A DNA stretch of 64,000 bases from Christensenella sp. (GTDB lineage Bacteria > Bacillota > Clostridia > Christensenellales > CAG-917): positions 930,001-994,000 of the forward strand of contig CP091723.1 in NCBI GenBank assembly GCA_022009775.1. Reading direction: 5' to 3'. The translations under genes were made by a program, and so were the position numbers. The notes beneath the pieces were generated by a model. That model did not search any database. It was not told where the DNA came from and was given only the letters and a program-made list of their open reading frames with translations. Positions 7,434 to 15,753 of the stretch are shown here, piece by piece (position 1 is the stretch's first letter; the number at the start of each line of letters is the position of its first letter).

Positions 7434-7545
7434 AAATAAAAAACTACTAAACGCCGTAGATTGAATAAATAGCGCGGAAAAGCCCCTTGAGCGACAATCC
7501 TAATGTACTGACGCACATGAGTTGGAAAATTTGAGATACCGTTCC
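7434..7545 (-). repeat. Foldback element FB6, degenerate, reverse orientation
   Basis: Read on the reverse strand it contains CAACTCATGTGC..GTACATTAGGATTG, the tip of the FB family, followed by GGGGCTTTT. Outer arms are degraded. It lies downstream of rpsR in the reverse orientation, with R1 copy B between. Confidence 0.55.
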
Positions 7546-7551
7546 GTCACA

Positions 7552-7640
7552 GACACCAAACCGATAATTTGGCGAAACTGTGGCAGGAGTTTTTGTCCTT
7601 GCTTGAACAGCTAGCACAAATTCTCGGTGCGGTAGAAAGA
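7552..7640 (+). repeat. Dispersed repeat R1, copy B (module 1 fragment)
   Basis: Forward translation gives HQTDNLAKLWQEFLSLLEQL followed by AQILGAVER. This is the same peptide string encoded on the reverse strand of copies A, C and D, but with many synonymous changes (GAT/GAC, TTG/CTT, CTG/TTG, GGT/GGC). Only this piece is present; the hairpin and module 2 are missing. Confidence 0.65.
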
Positions 7641-7713
7641 CTAAAATTTATCGCAATAAAAGAAAAGACACGCAAAAGCGTGTCTTTCGTAAACTTGCGA
7701 TAAATTTTAGTCT
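7638..7713 (-). terminator. rpsR terminator inside a 19-bp foldback that includes the stop codon
   Basis: Inner hairpin AAAGACACGC/GCGTGTCTTT at 7663-7687. An outer perfect 19-bp inverted repeat pairs 7638-7656 with 7695-7713; the latter contains the last codon and TAA of rpsR. The arrangement resembles the FB elements, whose outer stems also begin at stop codons. Confidence 0.75.
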
Positions 7714-7956
7714 GCTTTGTAGGGGAGAAGAGCCATAACTCTTGCTCTCTTGATTGCGACTGCGAGCGTTCTTTGGTGCTTTGCGCACACACCGCTCATA
7801 CGACGGGGAAGGATTTTTCCTTTCTCGGTGGTGTATCTTTTGAGTTTTGCAACGTCCTTGTAGTCGATATCATCAACGTGGTCGACGCAGAACGTGCACA
7901 CTTTCTTTTTTGGGCACTCTCTTGGGTGCGCGTGGTGCTTTAACTTCTTCAGCCAT
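7707..7956 (-). CDS. rpsR: 30S ribosomal protein S18 (frameshifted in this sequence)
   Basis: Small-subunit ribosomal protein that binds with S6. The ATG at 7956 has an AAGGAG ribosome binding site and begins [17 protein letters not shown], while the conserved body ([20 protein letters not shown] ... [20 protein letters not shown]) is in the next frame. The switch falls at a run of six T on the plus strand (7906-7911). Reducing it to five gives a continuous 82-residue S18 of normal length. rpsR is essential, so an assembly error is the likeliest cause. Third gene of rpsF-ssb-rpsR. Confidence 0.93.
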
Positions 7957-7976
7957 TTTCTTAACTCCTTAAAAAA

Positions 7977-8360
7977 TTAGAATGGAAGGTCTTCGTCGAT
8001 GGGCTTGAGATCGTCGAAATCGACGTCGTCAGAGCCGTTTTCATCGGATTTTGTGGAAAGGAATTGCACTTCGTCAGCCGCAATTTCAGTCACATAACGA
8101 CGAGAACCGTCTTGCGTGTCGTAGCTTCTTGTTTGAATGCTGCCGCTGATAGCCGCTTTGCTGCCTTTTTTGAGGTAGCGAGCGCAGTTGTCTGCTTGAG
8201 CTCTCCAAACCACGACGGGGAGAAAGTCTGTTTCTCTCTTGCCGTCTTTTGAATAGGAACGAGACACAGCAAGTGTAAATCTGCAGAATTTGATGCCGCT
8301 ATTTGTGGAAGCGAGTTCCGGATCCTTGGTCAAATTGCCGATCAAAAATACTTTGTTCAT
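7977..8360 (-). CDS. ssb: Single-stranded DNA-binding protein
   Basis: OB-fold protein coating single-stranded DNA during replication and repair. 127 residues: MNKVFLIGNLTKDPELAST at the start, conserved core WRAQADNCARYLKKGSKA, short acidic linker and the partner-binding tip DEDLPF that recruits replication proteins. Shorter than the usual 150-170 because the Gly/Gln-rich linker is nearly absent. It sits between rpsF and rpsR, the standard order, with AGGAG before its ATG. Confidence 0.96.
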   Translation of the reverse strand: MNKVFLIGNLTKDPELASTNSGIKFCRFTLAVSRSYSKDGKRETDFLPVVVWRAQADNCARYLKKGSKAAISGSIQTRSYDTQDGSRRYVTEIAADEVQFLSTKSDENGSDDVDFDDLKPIDEDLPF

Positions 8361-8376
8361 ACTTTTCTCCTTGCGA

Positions 8377-8658
8377 TTATTTCTTGATGATCATTTGTCT
8401 TACGACGTTTTCGTCGTTGCGCATGTATCTGTCAAGTTCTGATTGTGCTTCTTTGGTGCAGGTGACGTTCATGAGAACGTAGTAGCCTTCGTTTTGCTTG
8501 TTGATTTCGTAAGCAAACTTTCTCATGCCCCATTTGTCCAAAGCGTCAACGGTTCCGCCGAGAGTTGCGACGAGATTTTCAAACTTTTCAACGGTTTGAG
8601 TCTTCTTGTCGTCGTCCACGTCACAGCGAATGATGTAGAGAACTTCATACTTGTCCAT
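8377..8658 (-). CDS. rpsF: 30S ribosomal protein S6
   Basis: Binds S18 and 16S rRNA in the small-subunit platform. 93 residues beginning MDKYEVLYIIRCDVDDD, with the conserved GTVDALDKWGMRKFAYEINK and the YYVLMNVTC strand. First gene of the rpsF-ssb-rpsR operon, preceded by AAGGAGG. The leader 8659-8760 contains an AT-rich TATAAT-like box and a CCTTT/AAAGG stem, which may host S6-S18 autoregulation, though this is not provable here. Confidence 0.96.
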   Translation of the reverse strand: MDKYEVLYIIRCDVDDDKKTQTVEKFENLVATLGGTVDALDKWGMRKFAYEINKQNEGYYVLMNVTCTKEAQSELDRYMRNDENVVRQMIIKK

Positions 8659-8953
8659 ACTTTTTTACCTCCTTGTGGTCTATGTGTCCCTTTGCGGGAA
8701 AGGAATATGCATTCTTTTGAATGCTCAATAATAATATATTATATTTTAATAAAAGTAAAGCGAAAATGCAAAAATGGTGAAGCGAACGGTTTTGGAAAAA
8801 CTCTGTGTTAAGGAAGTTTATTTTTTGTTTTTCGCATCTTTAGAAAATCTTTATGTTTGATTTAGCCTTAATTTATTTGACAGACGTATTATGTTATTGT
8901 CGCCGAAAGGTGATGTAAAAAAATCGAAAAACCCATTAAGGAGATAATGAATT

Positions 8954-10006
8954 ATGAAAAAAGCAATTGTATCCGTTCTTTGCGTAGTGCTTGTGCTTTC
9001 GCTCTCTGTTGTAGCGTTTGTGGCATGCGACAAGAATGACAAAACTGCAAGCAACTCCGACGTTCTCGGCACGGCTGTTGCTGTTGCGGCATCACAACTC
9101 GGCGGAGCATCCACCGCTGCGGAAGACGCAAATGACGACTTCAAAGCAGGCATCAACCTCAACATCGGCAATGACGCGGCATCTTTGGCGGCAGGCGCAA
9201 CCATCAATGGCATCGGCAAAGCTGTCACACCCATCATTGAAAGCGCAGTCGGCAAAGTGGACAAATTCCTTGGCGACAACGGCATCTCCGTCAACAAAGT
9301 GGAAAGCGATGACAAAGACTTTTCCGAAAAGTTCTCCATCACCTACACCTATGTCAACGACAAAACCGGTGAAAGCGTAACCGAAGAGCTTGCTCTTTAT
9401 GTCAAACTCTCGGAAGGCGCAGAGCTTGAAGGCAAGAAAGACTACACTTTCGATGCAAAAGTCGTGAAAGTTGTCAAACAAGAAGGCAAAGAAGACATCA
9501 GCATCACGCTCGCTTCCTTCTCCGGTCAAGCAAAATTTGACACCGACAAAGACGCAATGGTCTTCTCGTTCGGTGCTGACGGAACATCTGCAAGCGCATT
9601 TGCAAATCTCAAAGCATACTCCACCAAGAAAGGTTCAATCGTTCTTGAAATGAATGCAGGCGCAGGCATCAGCGGCACGGCAACTGCAAATGCAAGCGTG
9701 TCCATCGAGCTTGGCAAAGCTGACAACAAGTACGGCGCAATCGTCACCGTCTCCGGCAACACCGAGGCGTTCGGCTATGGCGCATCCTTCACGGTCATCG
9801 CAAAAGTTTCTGCAAACAGTGCAGAAGACGCATCCGACTTTGCAATCAGCGGTTCTTTCGATGCAACCATCAAATTGGGTGCTGCACTCGGTGAATACAA
9901 TGCAAAGGCAGATCTCAACGGCAAGGCTCACTATGACGTCGAATCCGACTCACTTCAACTCGGACTCAACGGCAACGTGACGTTTGCAAAAGTTGAAAAC
10001 AACTGA
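8954..10006 (+). CDS. Secreted lipoprotein of unknown function
   Basis: 350 residues. A lipoprotein signal peptide (MKKAIVSVLCVVLVLSLSVV, then AFVAC with the lipidated Cys near residue 25) exports it to the outer face of the membrane. The mature part is Ala/Gly/Ser/Asp-rich, with alternating hydrophobic residues (AGAGISGTATANASVSIELG, ADLNGKAHYDVES) suggesting beta-sheet repeats. No catalytic motif is visible. Start at 8954 follows AAGGAGATAATGAATT. It is a single-gene unit closed by a perfect terminator at 10032. High GC at third positions and strong codon bias suggest high expression. Likely a cell-surface structural or binding protein, otherwise unassigned. Confidence 0.82.
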   Translation: MKKAIVSVLCVVLVLSLSVVAFVACDKNDKTASNSDVLGTAVAVAASQLGGASTAAEDANDDFKAGINLNIGNDAASLAAGATINGIGKAVTPIIESAVGKVDKFLGDNGISVNKVESDDKDFSEKFSITYTYVNDKTGESVTEELALYVKLSEGAELEGKKDYTFDAKVVKVVKQEGKEDISITLASFSGQAKFDTDKDAMVFSFGADGTSASAFANLKAYSTKKGSIVLEMNAGAGISGTATANASVSIELGKADNKYGAIVTVSGNTEAFGYGASFTVIAKVSANSAEDASDFAISGSFDATIKLGAALGEYNAKADLNGKAHYDVESDSLQLGLNGNVTFAKVENN

Positions 10007-10031
10007 TTTTCTCCCACGCACAATATATAAA

Positions 10032-10062
10032 AAGACGCTCGCAATTGCGAGCGTCTCTTTTT
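10032..10062 (+). terminator. Intrinsic terminator after the lipoprotein
   Basis: Perfect palindrome GACGCTCGCAATTGCGAGCG closing to GTC, followed by CTTTTT. Confidence 0.85.
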
Positions 10063-10146
10063 ACGGATGTTTTTCGGCACGATGAAAACGGAAAATGCCG
10101 TTGGCAATTTTGCGAGCGGCTTTTTTATATGCTTAAAAGGTCAAAA

Positions 10147-10169
10147 AAAATCGCCGTAAGGGCGATTTT
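10147..10169. terminator. Terminator downstream of the sigma factor gene
   Basis: AAAATCGCC, loop GTAA, GGGCGATTTT; on the reverse strand it follows the sigH-like stop codon by 16 bases. Confidence 0.7.
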
Positions 10170-10184
10170 GTTTTGTTTGCCTAT

Positions 10185-10736
10185 TTATTCGTCTTTTAGC
10201 AGTTTCTTGATTTTCTTTTTTGCCGAATATATTGTGTTGTCCACTTTCTTTTGTTCTATGCCGAGTTCTTTTGCGATTTCGGAATAACTCAGACATTCAA
10301 GATGCAGTTTAAGCACGGCAAGTTCAACGGGGGTGAGCAGGGCGGTTATCGCATCGAAAAGCAGTGCGGAAGTCTCGTTTTCGATGAAAATATCTTCGGG
10401 ATCTTGCACCGCCGTTTGCATGGATTCGGGCAAAGCCACTTCGTCTATATTGACTTCGTCGAGATTTGGCTTTCGCAATGCGTCCACAATTGCGTTGCGT
10501 ATACACGTCGAAGCATAGGTCTTGAAGCTCGCCTTGCCGTTTTCGTCATACGTGCGTATCGCGCGCATAAGCCCCAGCATGCCGTAGCCTGCAAGATCGT
10601 CCGCATCCGCCATCACGCCGAAAGAACGAGCAATGGATTTTGCAAGATTCATATAGGAAACCGCGACGGCGTTTTCTGCATCAACGTCGCCGTTTTGCGC
10701 GGCTTTTATGAGTTGTAATTCGTGCTCTTTTGTCAT
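10185..10736 (-). CDS. sigH: Sigma-70 family factor, SigH-like (sporulation transition state)
   Basis: RNA polymerase sigma factor. 183 residues with region 2 (DDLAGYGMLGLMRAIRTYD, then FKTYASTCIRNAIVDALRK) and region 4 helix-turn-helix (LSYSEIAKELGIEQKKV). No region 3, as in SigH. The call rests on the gene order mrnC-rlmB-sigma, which is the SigH neighbourhood in Bacillus and many Clostridia. The product is shorter than Bacillus SigH (218) and has a divergent -10 region, so another sporulation or stress sigma is possible. Start: ATG at 10736; a GTG 21 bases upstream would overlap the only GGAG. Confidence 0.75.
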   Translation of the reverse strand: MTKEHELQLIKAAQNGDVDAENAVAVSYMNLAKSIARSFGVMADADDLAGYGMLGLMRAIRTYDENGKASFKTYASTCIRNAIVDALRKPNLDEVNIDEVALPESMQTAVQDPEDIFIENETSALLFDAITALLTPVELAVLKLHLECLSYSEIAKELGIEQKKVDNTIYSAKKKIKKLLKDE

Positions 10737-10816
10737 GATGATTTTTATTTTCTCCACATCGTTTGAGATGTGAGTGTACCCACACAGGCTTTCGGATAAG
10801 GCTGCGTCTTCCGCAA

Positions 10817-10852
10817 TTATTAATTATTAATTATTCATTGTTAATTATCAAT
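10817..10852. repeat. AT-rich dispersed repeat R3, copy 1
   Basis: CCGCAATTATTAATTATTA followed by ATTATTCATTGTTAATT. Near-identical sequence occurs at about 32268-32301 (reverse orientation) and 42112-42147. Self-complementary. Confidence 0.6.
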
Positions 10853-11657
10853 CTCTGCGTTGCCTTATCGCCTCGTACAGCACTATGCCGGCGGCGACGG
10901 ATGCATTGAGAGAGTTGACGTTTCCGAATTGCGGAATGGTGAGCGTATCGTCGCAAAGTTCTTTGGTCAGGCGGTGAATTCCTTCGCCTTCGCTGCCGAT
11001 GACGATTGCAAGATTTCCGTTGAGATTTGCATCTTTCGGGGCTTTACCGTCAAAATCCGTCGCATAAACCCATACATTCTGCTCTTTCAGGTCTCTTATC
11101 ACGTCGTTGATGTTGGTGACTTTTGCAATGAGCATATGCTCGGTCGCTCCACATGCGACTTTCACGACTGTGTCGTTGACGCCGACGCTTCTATGCTTGG
11201 GGATGACTATGCCGTGTGCGCCGAAACACTCCGCGCTTCTTATGATTGCGCCGAGATTGTGCGGATCGGTGATTCCGTCAAGAAGGACGATGAGCAGCGG
11301 CTCTTCTTTGCTCTTGGCAAGGTTCAAGATGTCGTCAACGTCACAATATTCAAAGTCTGTAACTGCCGCGACGACGCCTTGGTGATTGCCGCCGTTTGCA
11401 AGTTTGTCAAGCATGTTTTTGTCAACATAACTCGTGACCGTGCGCGATTCTTTTGCAAGTTTGTGCACTTGAGAGAGCATGGGATCGAACTCTCCTTTTT
11501 GCAAGAAAAGTTTGTCTATTGTTTTGCCTGCTCGATAGGCTTCTTTGACGGGGTTGCGACCGTAGATGTACATATTCTTCCTTTTTTGCTCGCGCTTTGC
11601 GAGCGTGGCTTGCGCCGTTTTTGTTGGTTTTCCGCTTTCAGAAACGGAAGGGCTCAT
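10848..11657 (-). CDS. rlmB: 23S rRNA (guanosine-2'-O)-methyltransferase RlmB
   Basis: SPOUT-class enzyme transferring a methyl group from S-adenosylmethionine to a conserved guanosine of 23S rRNA. 269 residues. An N-terminal substrate-binding domain begins YIYGRNPVKEAYRAGKTIDK. The SpoU catalytic domain carries motif 1 DPHNLGAIIRSAECFGAHG, motif 2 GSEGEGI and motif 3 NSLNASVAAGIVLYEAIR. A basic 28-residue N-terminal extension precedes MYIYGRNPVK; the first ATG overlaps the mrnC stop (ATGA), while MYIYGRN would also be a possible start. Middle gene of mrnC-rlmB-sigH. Confidence 0.93.
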   Translation of the reverse strand: MSPSVSESGKPTKTAQATLAKREQKRKNMYIYGRNPVKEAYRAGKTIDKLFLQKGEFDPMLSQVHKLAKESRTVTSYVDKNMLDKLANGGNHQGVVAAVTDFEYCDVDDILNLAKSKEEPLLIVLLDGITDPHNLGAIIRSAECFGAHGIVIPKHRSVGVNDTVVKVACGATEHMLIAKVTNINDVIRDLKEQNVWVYATDFDGKAPKDANLNGNLAIVIGSEGEGIHRLTKELCDDTLTIPQFGNVNSLNASVAAGIVLYEAIRQRRD

Positions 11658-12079
11658 TTGTTGATGTTGTCTTCAAAGCATATAGACAAGAATTCTTCAA
11701 GGCGAGCAGTGTTGCCCACAAGATACAGATATCCCAGCACCGCTTCGAAACCGCTTGCGCGTCTATACTCGCTCATCTCGGCGTGCTTTGCGCTTGTTTG
11801 CACTTTGCAGTTACGCGCGCGGCGGAAAACGTCTTGTTCGTCTTCATCGAAAAGCGGGAGCAATTTTTCCGCTTCGGCGGCTTGCGAGACGGCTTTGACC
11901 ACCTTGATGACTTCGTGGTGCAGCGCACCCGTCTTTTGCGTTGAGCCGACGGTGACTCTCGTGCGGGTGTAAAGGGACTGCACCGCGTCTCCGACGAACG
12001 CAAGGGCCATCGGATGAAGGGCAAGCGCGTCTTGCTTGCTTATGGGTGTTGTCAGCGAAAATATCGAATTGTTGTCCAT
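11654..12079 (-). CDS. mrnC: Mini-ribonuclease 3
   Basis: Mini-III RNase, which matures 23S rRNA ends; RNase III catalytic domain without a dsRNA-binding domain. 141 residues from MDNNSIFSLTTPISKQ, with the catalytic signature HPMALAFVGDAVQSLYTR and the conserved HEVIKVVKAVSQA and EYRRASGFEAVLGYLYL segments. The Met at 12079 was chosen because the upstream in-frame extension has no family similarity. Translationally coupled to rlmB by a four-base overlap. The usual upstream partner cysS is absent; a divergent lipoprotein gene follows instead. Confidence 0.93.
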   Translation of the reverse strand: MDNNSIFSLTTPISKQDALALHPMALAFVGDAVQSLYTRTRVTVGSTQKTGALHHEVIKVVKAVSQAAEAEKLLPLFDEDEQDVFRRARNCKVQTSAKHAEMSEYRRASGFEAVLGYLYLVGNTARLEEFLSICFEDNINK

Positions 12080-12137
12080 AAATTGAATTTTAGCATAACC
12101 GCGCGAGTTTGGCAACAACTAGCAAGATTTAAGCATA

Positions 12138-12166
12138 TTGACATTATATAAAAAAGATAATAAAAT
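12138..12166 (+). promoter_or_regulatory. SigA-type promoter for the transglutaminase lipoprotein
   Basis: TTGACA at 12138-12143, 17-base spacer, TAAAAT at 12161-12166. Confidence 0.7.
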
Positions 12167-12206
12167 ATAAACATAAAAATAGGCTTTACAGCCTCAACGG
12201 GACACT

Positions 12207-14504
12207 ATGAAAAAATCAAGAAACATCGGCAAAATCCTGCTTGTTGCGGTTGCAATCGCGCTGCTTTGCGCGCTTTTGACGTCGTGCGGACTTTTCAATT
12301 CGCTAAAAGCCATTTCGTCTGCGACCGTTGTTGCACGCATAGGACTGGAAGAGACGGCGGACGGCGCGTACGAAGTGCAGGCAGGCAAAGAATTTACGCT
12401 TGCGGTTGTGTGGAACAACAAACGAGCTTTGTATCCGTCTATAGAATGGCACGAAGTGCTTGACGGCAAAGACTCCGTTCTTCCGCTTTTCAAAAACGAG
12501 CAAATTCTCACCTACACGCACAAAAGAGAAGACATCGGCAAGACGTTTTCTTATTACGCAAAAGTCAACGAGCTCGTGCGCTCTGACAGCATAAAAATCA
12601 ACGTAATCGAAGCAAAACTCGACGCTCCGACGATAAATTGTCAGGATGATTTGAAGATTGTTGACGGCAAGATTCAACAAAACATAATCGGCGGACTTAA
12701 AGACGTAAAGCTTTCGGCGAGTTGGAACGCCGCCATTCTCGATCCCGATATCGAAGTGACGGTCGAATGGTTTGTAAACGACAAAAAAGTCGCAGACGGC
12801 GCAGAATACACCTATTCCGTGTCGGGCATAAGCGAGCCCAAGACAGTTGACGTCACTTGCAAGGTGAGCGCGGACGGAATGGATGCAAAATCCACAACTG
12901 TCAGCCTGATTTTCGTTGAAAAATACGATCTTGTGGACAGTGTGACGGTCAACATCGACGACGCAAGATTCACAAAGATCGCCACGGACACCTACTATGT
13001 GCAAAAGACGTCCGACAATCTGCACTTCGCATTGAGCGCATCGATTGCGCCTGTCACGGCAAATCTGGCGGCGGATTGCGAGTGGAGCTTCGAGTATTCG
13101 GGCAAGTCCATAATAGGCAACAAATCCACGCATATCGAAAATGCCGGCTTGAACGAAGGCAAAAACATCGTGACTGCAACAGTCGGCAACGTTGTAAGCA
13201 GAAGAATAACGATATATTACATGACCTACGACGTCGATTCGATTCCCGACGAGATAAAGAGCGCAATCACCGACAAGTTCTTTTGGAACGGCAACTATTG
13301 TGACAGATACGTGACCTGTCAGCAAGAAGTGGACGAGTTTGTCGGATACGCCATATCGCAACATCAGAAAAACAAGGCTTTTGAGATGTATATGCCCGTT
13401 GCAAACTGGGCGGTCTCTCAATCCGAATTTGCGGACGTCATGTCGCTTGCAATCAAGCAAGGCGGAGACGAGTCGGGATATTATTCCTATTCTATGGACA
13501 AGCGCGGCGCAATTGGAAGATTCACCTTTGGCGACGCAACCGAGTTCGGCATTCCGTCCGGCGCATATCAACCTGCGGCAACAGTGAAACAAGCAACCGC
13601 GTTTTTGAGATATTCGGAAGTGGAAAACAAGAGAGAGGCTCTTCCCGTTGACGAGAGGACGGAAACAATGAACGTTGCAAACTCCAACGATTTGTATCGC
13701 GTCGTATCAAACGGATTCAAGCCCGTGTTTGCCGCCGATGAGAGCGGACAAAAATTGCAAGCTCTGTACAATAAAGCAAGAAAAGTGCTTATCGACTATA
13801 TATCTGCCGATATGACGGACGTTGAAAAAGTCGCCACAATATACGATTGGATCGTCAACGAAGTGGACTATGACTATGCGGTCGCATCTCTTGGCACGGG
13901 CAGCGGAACGTCGGGATACAATGCGTTTTATCTCGAAGGCGTGTTTGACGACAACAGAGCGGTGTGCGACGGCAAGTCAAAGGCGTTTGCGTTGCTTTGC
14001 GGCATGGAGAACATCAAGGCAATCAGAGTCAGCGGCTATGCGAACAAAAATATCGCCGCCGTGCCCGATTCCGAAAAAGCGAAATACGGACATGCTTGGA
14101 ACAAGGTGCTTGTTGACGCAAACAACGACGGCGAAAGAGAATGGTACGTTGTGGACACCACTTGGGGCGACGGCCCAAGCGGCACAGGCGAAATAACGGA
14201 ATATCTCAATTACAACTATTTCCTTGTCACCGATGAGGCTGTTGCAACGTCGCATCAGGCAAAAATCGCAACTCCGAAAGCGGACACCGAGTACAACGTC
14301 TACAAAAACACCTATTTCACCTATGGCGGCGAGACGTACGATTTTTACATCGAATCGAGCGTGGAGCGTGACATTCTCATTGCGTACAGCAGAGCCAACG
14401 GCAATATTGCAATGTGCGTGTATATCGAATATGCCGCGCAAGGCGGACACGGCTATGCGTTTGTCAAGCTCGGCGACAATCAGTACGTCGTGTATGCAAG
14501 CTGA
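12207..14504 (+). CDS. Surface lipoprotein with transglutaminase-like domain
   Basis: 765 residues exported and lipid-anchored: signal peptide MKKSRNIGKILLVAVAIALL then LLTSC lipobox. Residues about 35-330 look like Ig-like or bacterial surface domains (repeated PxxEWxxxGK and Thr-rich strands). The C-terminal third carries a transglutaminase/peptidase fold with the Cys-His-Asp triad in AVCDGKSKAFALLCGMENI, YGHAWNKVLVD and WYVVDTTWGD. Such domains act as cysteine proteases or crosslinking enzymes on cell-surface peptides. Start at 12207, after CGGGACACT. Its own promoter and terminator make it a single-gene unit. The target is unknown. Confidence 0.88.
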   Translation: MKKSRNIGKILLVAVAIALLCALLTSCGLFNSLKAISSATVVARIGLEETADGAYEVQAGKEFTLAVVWNNKRALYPSIEWHEVLDGKDSVLPLFKNEQILTYTHKREDIGKTFSYYAKVNELVRSDSIKINVIEAKLDAPTINCQDDLKIVDGKIQQNIIGGLKDVKLSASWNAAILDPDIEVTVEWFVNDKKVADGAEYTYSVSGISEPKTVDVTCKVSADGMDAKSTTVSLIFVEKYDLVDSVTVNIDDARFTKIATDTYYVQKTSDNLHFALSASIAPVTANLAADCEWSFEYSGKSIIGNKSTHIENAGLNEGKNIVTATVGNVVSRRITIYYMTYDVDSIPDEIKSAITDKFFWNGNYCDRYVTCQQEVDEFVGYAISQHQKNKAFEMYMPVANWAVSQSEFADVMSLAIKQGGDESGYYSYSMDKRGAIGRFTFGDATEFGIPSGAYQPAATVKQATAFLRYSEVENKREALPVDERTETMNVANSNDLYRVVSNGFKPVFAADESGQKLQALYNKARKVLIDYISADMTDVEKVATIYDWIVNEVDYDYAVASLGTGSGTSGYNAFYLEGVFDDNRAVCDGKSKAFALLCGMENIKAIRVSGYANKNIAAVPDSEKAKYGHAWNKVLVDANNDGEREWYVVDTTWGDGPSGTGEITEYLNYNYFLVTDEAVATSHQAKIATPKADTEYNVYKNTYFTYGGETYDFYIESSVERDILIAYSRANGNIAMCVYIEYAAQGGHGYAFVKLGDNQYVVYAS

Positions 14505-14537
14505 CAAGTACGATATTTAGTACAATTTGTGACACAC

Positions 14538-14567
14538 AAAAAGCGTACGCTACGGCGTACGCTTTTT
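14538..14567 (+). terminator. Intrinsic terminator after the transglutaminase gene
   Basis: AAAAAGCGTACGC and GCGTACGCTTTTT pair perfectly around a TACG-type loop. Confidence 0.85.
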
Positions 14568-14636
14568 GCAAAGGGGGAGATAAGGGAGAGAATTGTTTGA
14601 TTTATATCAAATAAGGTTTGTTTTTTGTTGTGCGTA

Positions 14637-15053
14637 TTATAGGTATGCGCGCAAGGCTTTTATGTTTTTGTCATAGACTTTCATAAGGTCTTTTGCAACA
14701 TCGGGGACGTCAACGCCGTCTCTTGCAAGTTCGTTTATGCACTTTTGCACGCTTTCGATGCCCATGTTGTAGCCGTCTATAAGCATGCTTGCAAGATGCG
14801 TCGGTTTGTTGTTAATTCCTGCGTTCATCTTTACACCGGCTTTGAGCATTATGCGTTGCATAGGATTTGTTTTTGCGTTTTCGAGTTCTTTTTCTCCAAG
14901 TTCGCCCGCGGCTTTTTGATAGAAGTCTTCAAGCACTTCCTTTTGAGAAAGGACGAGATTTTTGAGTTTGTCGCACTCGATATAGTCGAGCATATCTTCT
15001 ATGGATTGCACGCCCATTGCGGTGTTGCGCACCATTTCTCTGAATATTTTCAT
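14637..15053 (-). CDS. Small helical protein, unknown function
   Basis: 138 residues, predicted all-helical: MKIFREMVRNTAMGVQSIED, then a long middle helix and an amphipathic C-terminal pair (SMLIDGYNMGIESVQKCINE, KVYDKNIKALRAYL). The pattern resembles ferritin-like or DUF2383-type four-helix bundles, some of which are spore coat-associated, but no metal ligand set is obvious. Start at 15053 follows AAGGAG. Neighbours spoIIR and sleB are sporulation genes, so a spore role is possible but not shown. Confidence 0.75.
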   Translation of the reverse strand: MKIFREMVRNTAMGVQSIEDMLDYIECDKLKNLVLSQKEVLEDFYQKAAGELGEKELENAKTNPMQRIMLKAGVKMNAGINNKPTHLASMLIDGYNMGIESVQKCINELARDGVDVPDVAKDLMKVYDKNIKALRAYL

Positions 15054-15201
15054 TTCGTCTCCTTGTCGTTTTTTTCTTATTATCGGTAAGAATACGATTT
15101 TTATACGCGCTTGTGTTTATGGTGTGCGCTTCGTCGTTTGACGATTTCCTATATTACATTTTCTACGGTAAATTCAAGGCGGACGACGTTTGAGACAAAC
15201 G

Positions 15202-15747
15202 TCAACCGAACAGTTTTTCAAGCCACTCTTTCACCCAGGATTTGTATACGATTTTTTCTCCGCTTTTCGTATCGGGGACGAAGCACAGCGGCGGAAACGC
15301 AACGCACCACCAGTTGTCTCCGACGCCTTCTCCGAGATAGACGATAAGTGCGTCGTAGTTGCCTTCGGGGAAGTCGAAGTCGTCGTATTTTCTGTCGGGA
15401 AAATATTCGTTTTTCAACGCAATCGACGCTTTATAATCAAATCCGTGCTCATAAAGTGTTGAATTTGCGATTTCGACGATTTTGTTTTCTTCTTGTTCAA
15501 GCACTTTCACGGCTTCGTTTTTGCTTTTGCAATCCGCAAGCCTTGTTGTGAGATATGCAGTGATTTCGTCGCGCACGGCAAGTTTTACGGTCTGGTCGTC
15601 TTGCGAATTTGAGTTGGCTCTTATATGTATTCTCACACACTCGTTTGCAAGTTTCTCCTGCTTTGAATCGCAGGCGCAAAGCGTGAGTGCGACAGTTGTT
15701 ATTGTCACGATTAAAATCGCGAATGCAATTATGCGGCGTTTTTTCAT
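15202..15747 (-). CDS. spoIIR: Stage II sporulation protein R (SpoIIR)
   Basis: Forespore-secreted signal that activates SpoIIGA to process pro-SigE in the mother cell. 181 residues: signal sequence MKKRRIIAFAILIVTITTVA with a possible lipobox LTLCAC, then the family signatures VRIHIRANSNSQDDQTVKLA and the C-terminal NWWCVAFPPLCFV. Start at 15747 lacks a ribosome binding site; upstream in-frame ATG at 15786 has none either. A SigF-like promoter is positioned for a leaderless message from 15747. Divergent from sleB. Confidence 0.93.
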   Translation of the reverse strand: MKKRRIIAFAILIVTITTVALTLCACDSKQEKLANECVRIHIRANSNSQDDQTVKLAVRDEITAYLTTRLADCKSKNEAVKVLEQEENKIVEIANSTLYEHGFDYKASIALKNEYFPDRKYDDFDFPEGNYDALIVYLGEGVGDNWWCVAFPPLCFVPDTKSGEKIVYKSWVKEWLEKLFG

Positions 15748-15753
15748 ACGAGT

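Noticed and set aside
12303..13592. 429-codon reverse-strand frame
   Set aside because: Antisense to the transglutaminase lipoprotein, which has signal peptide, triad and promoter.
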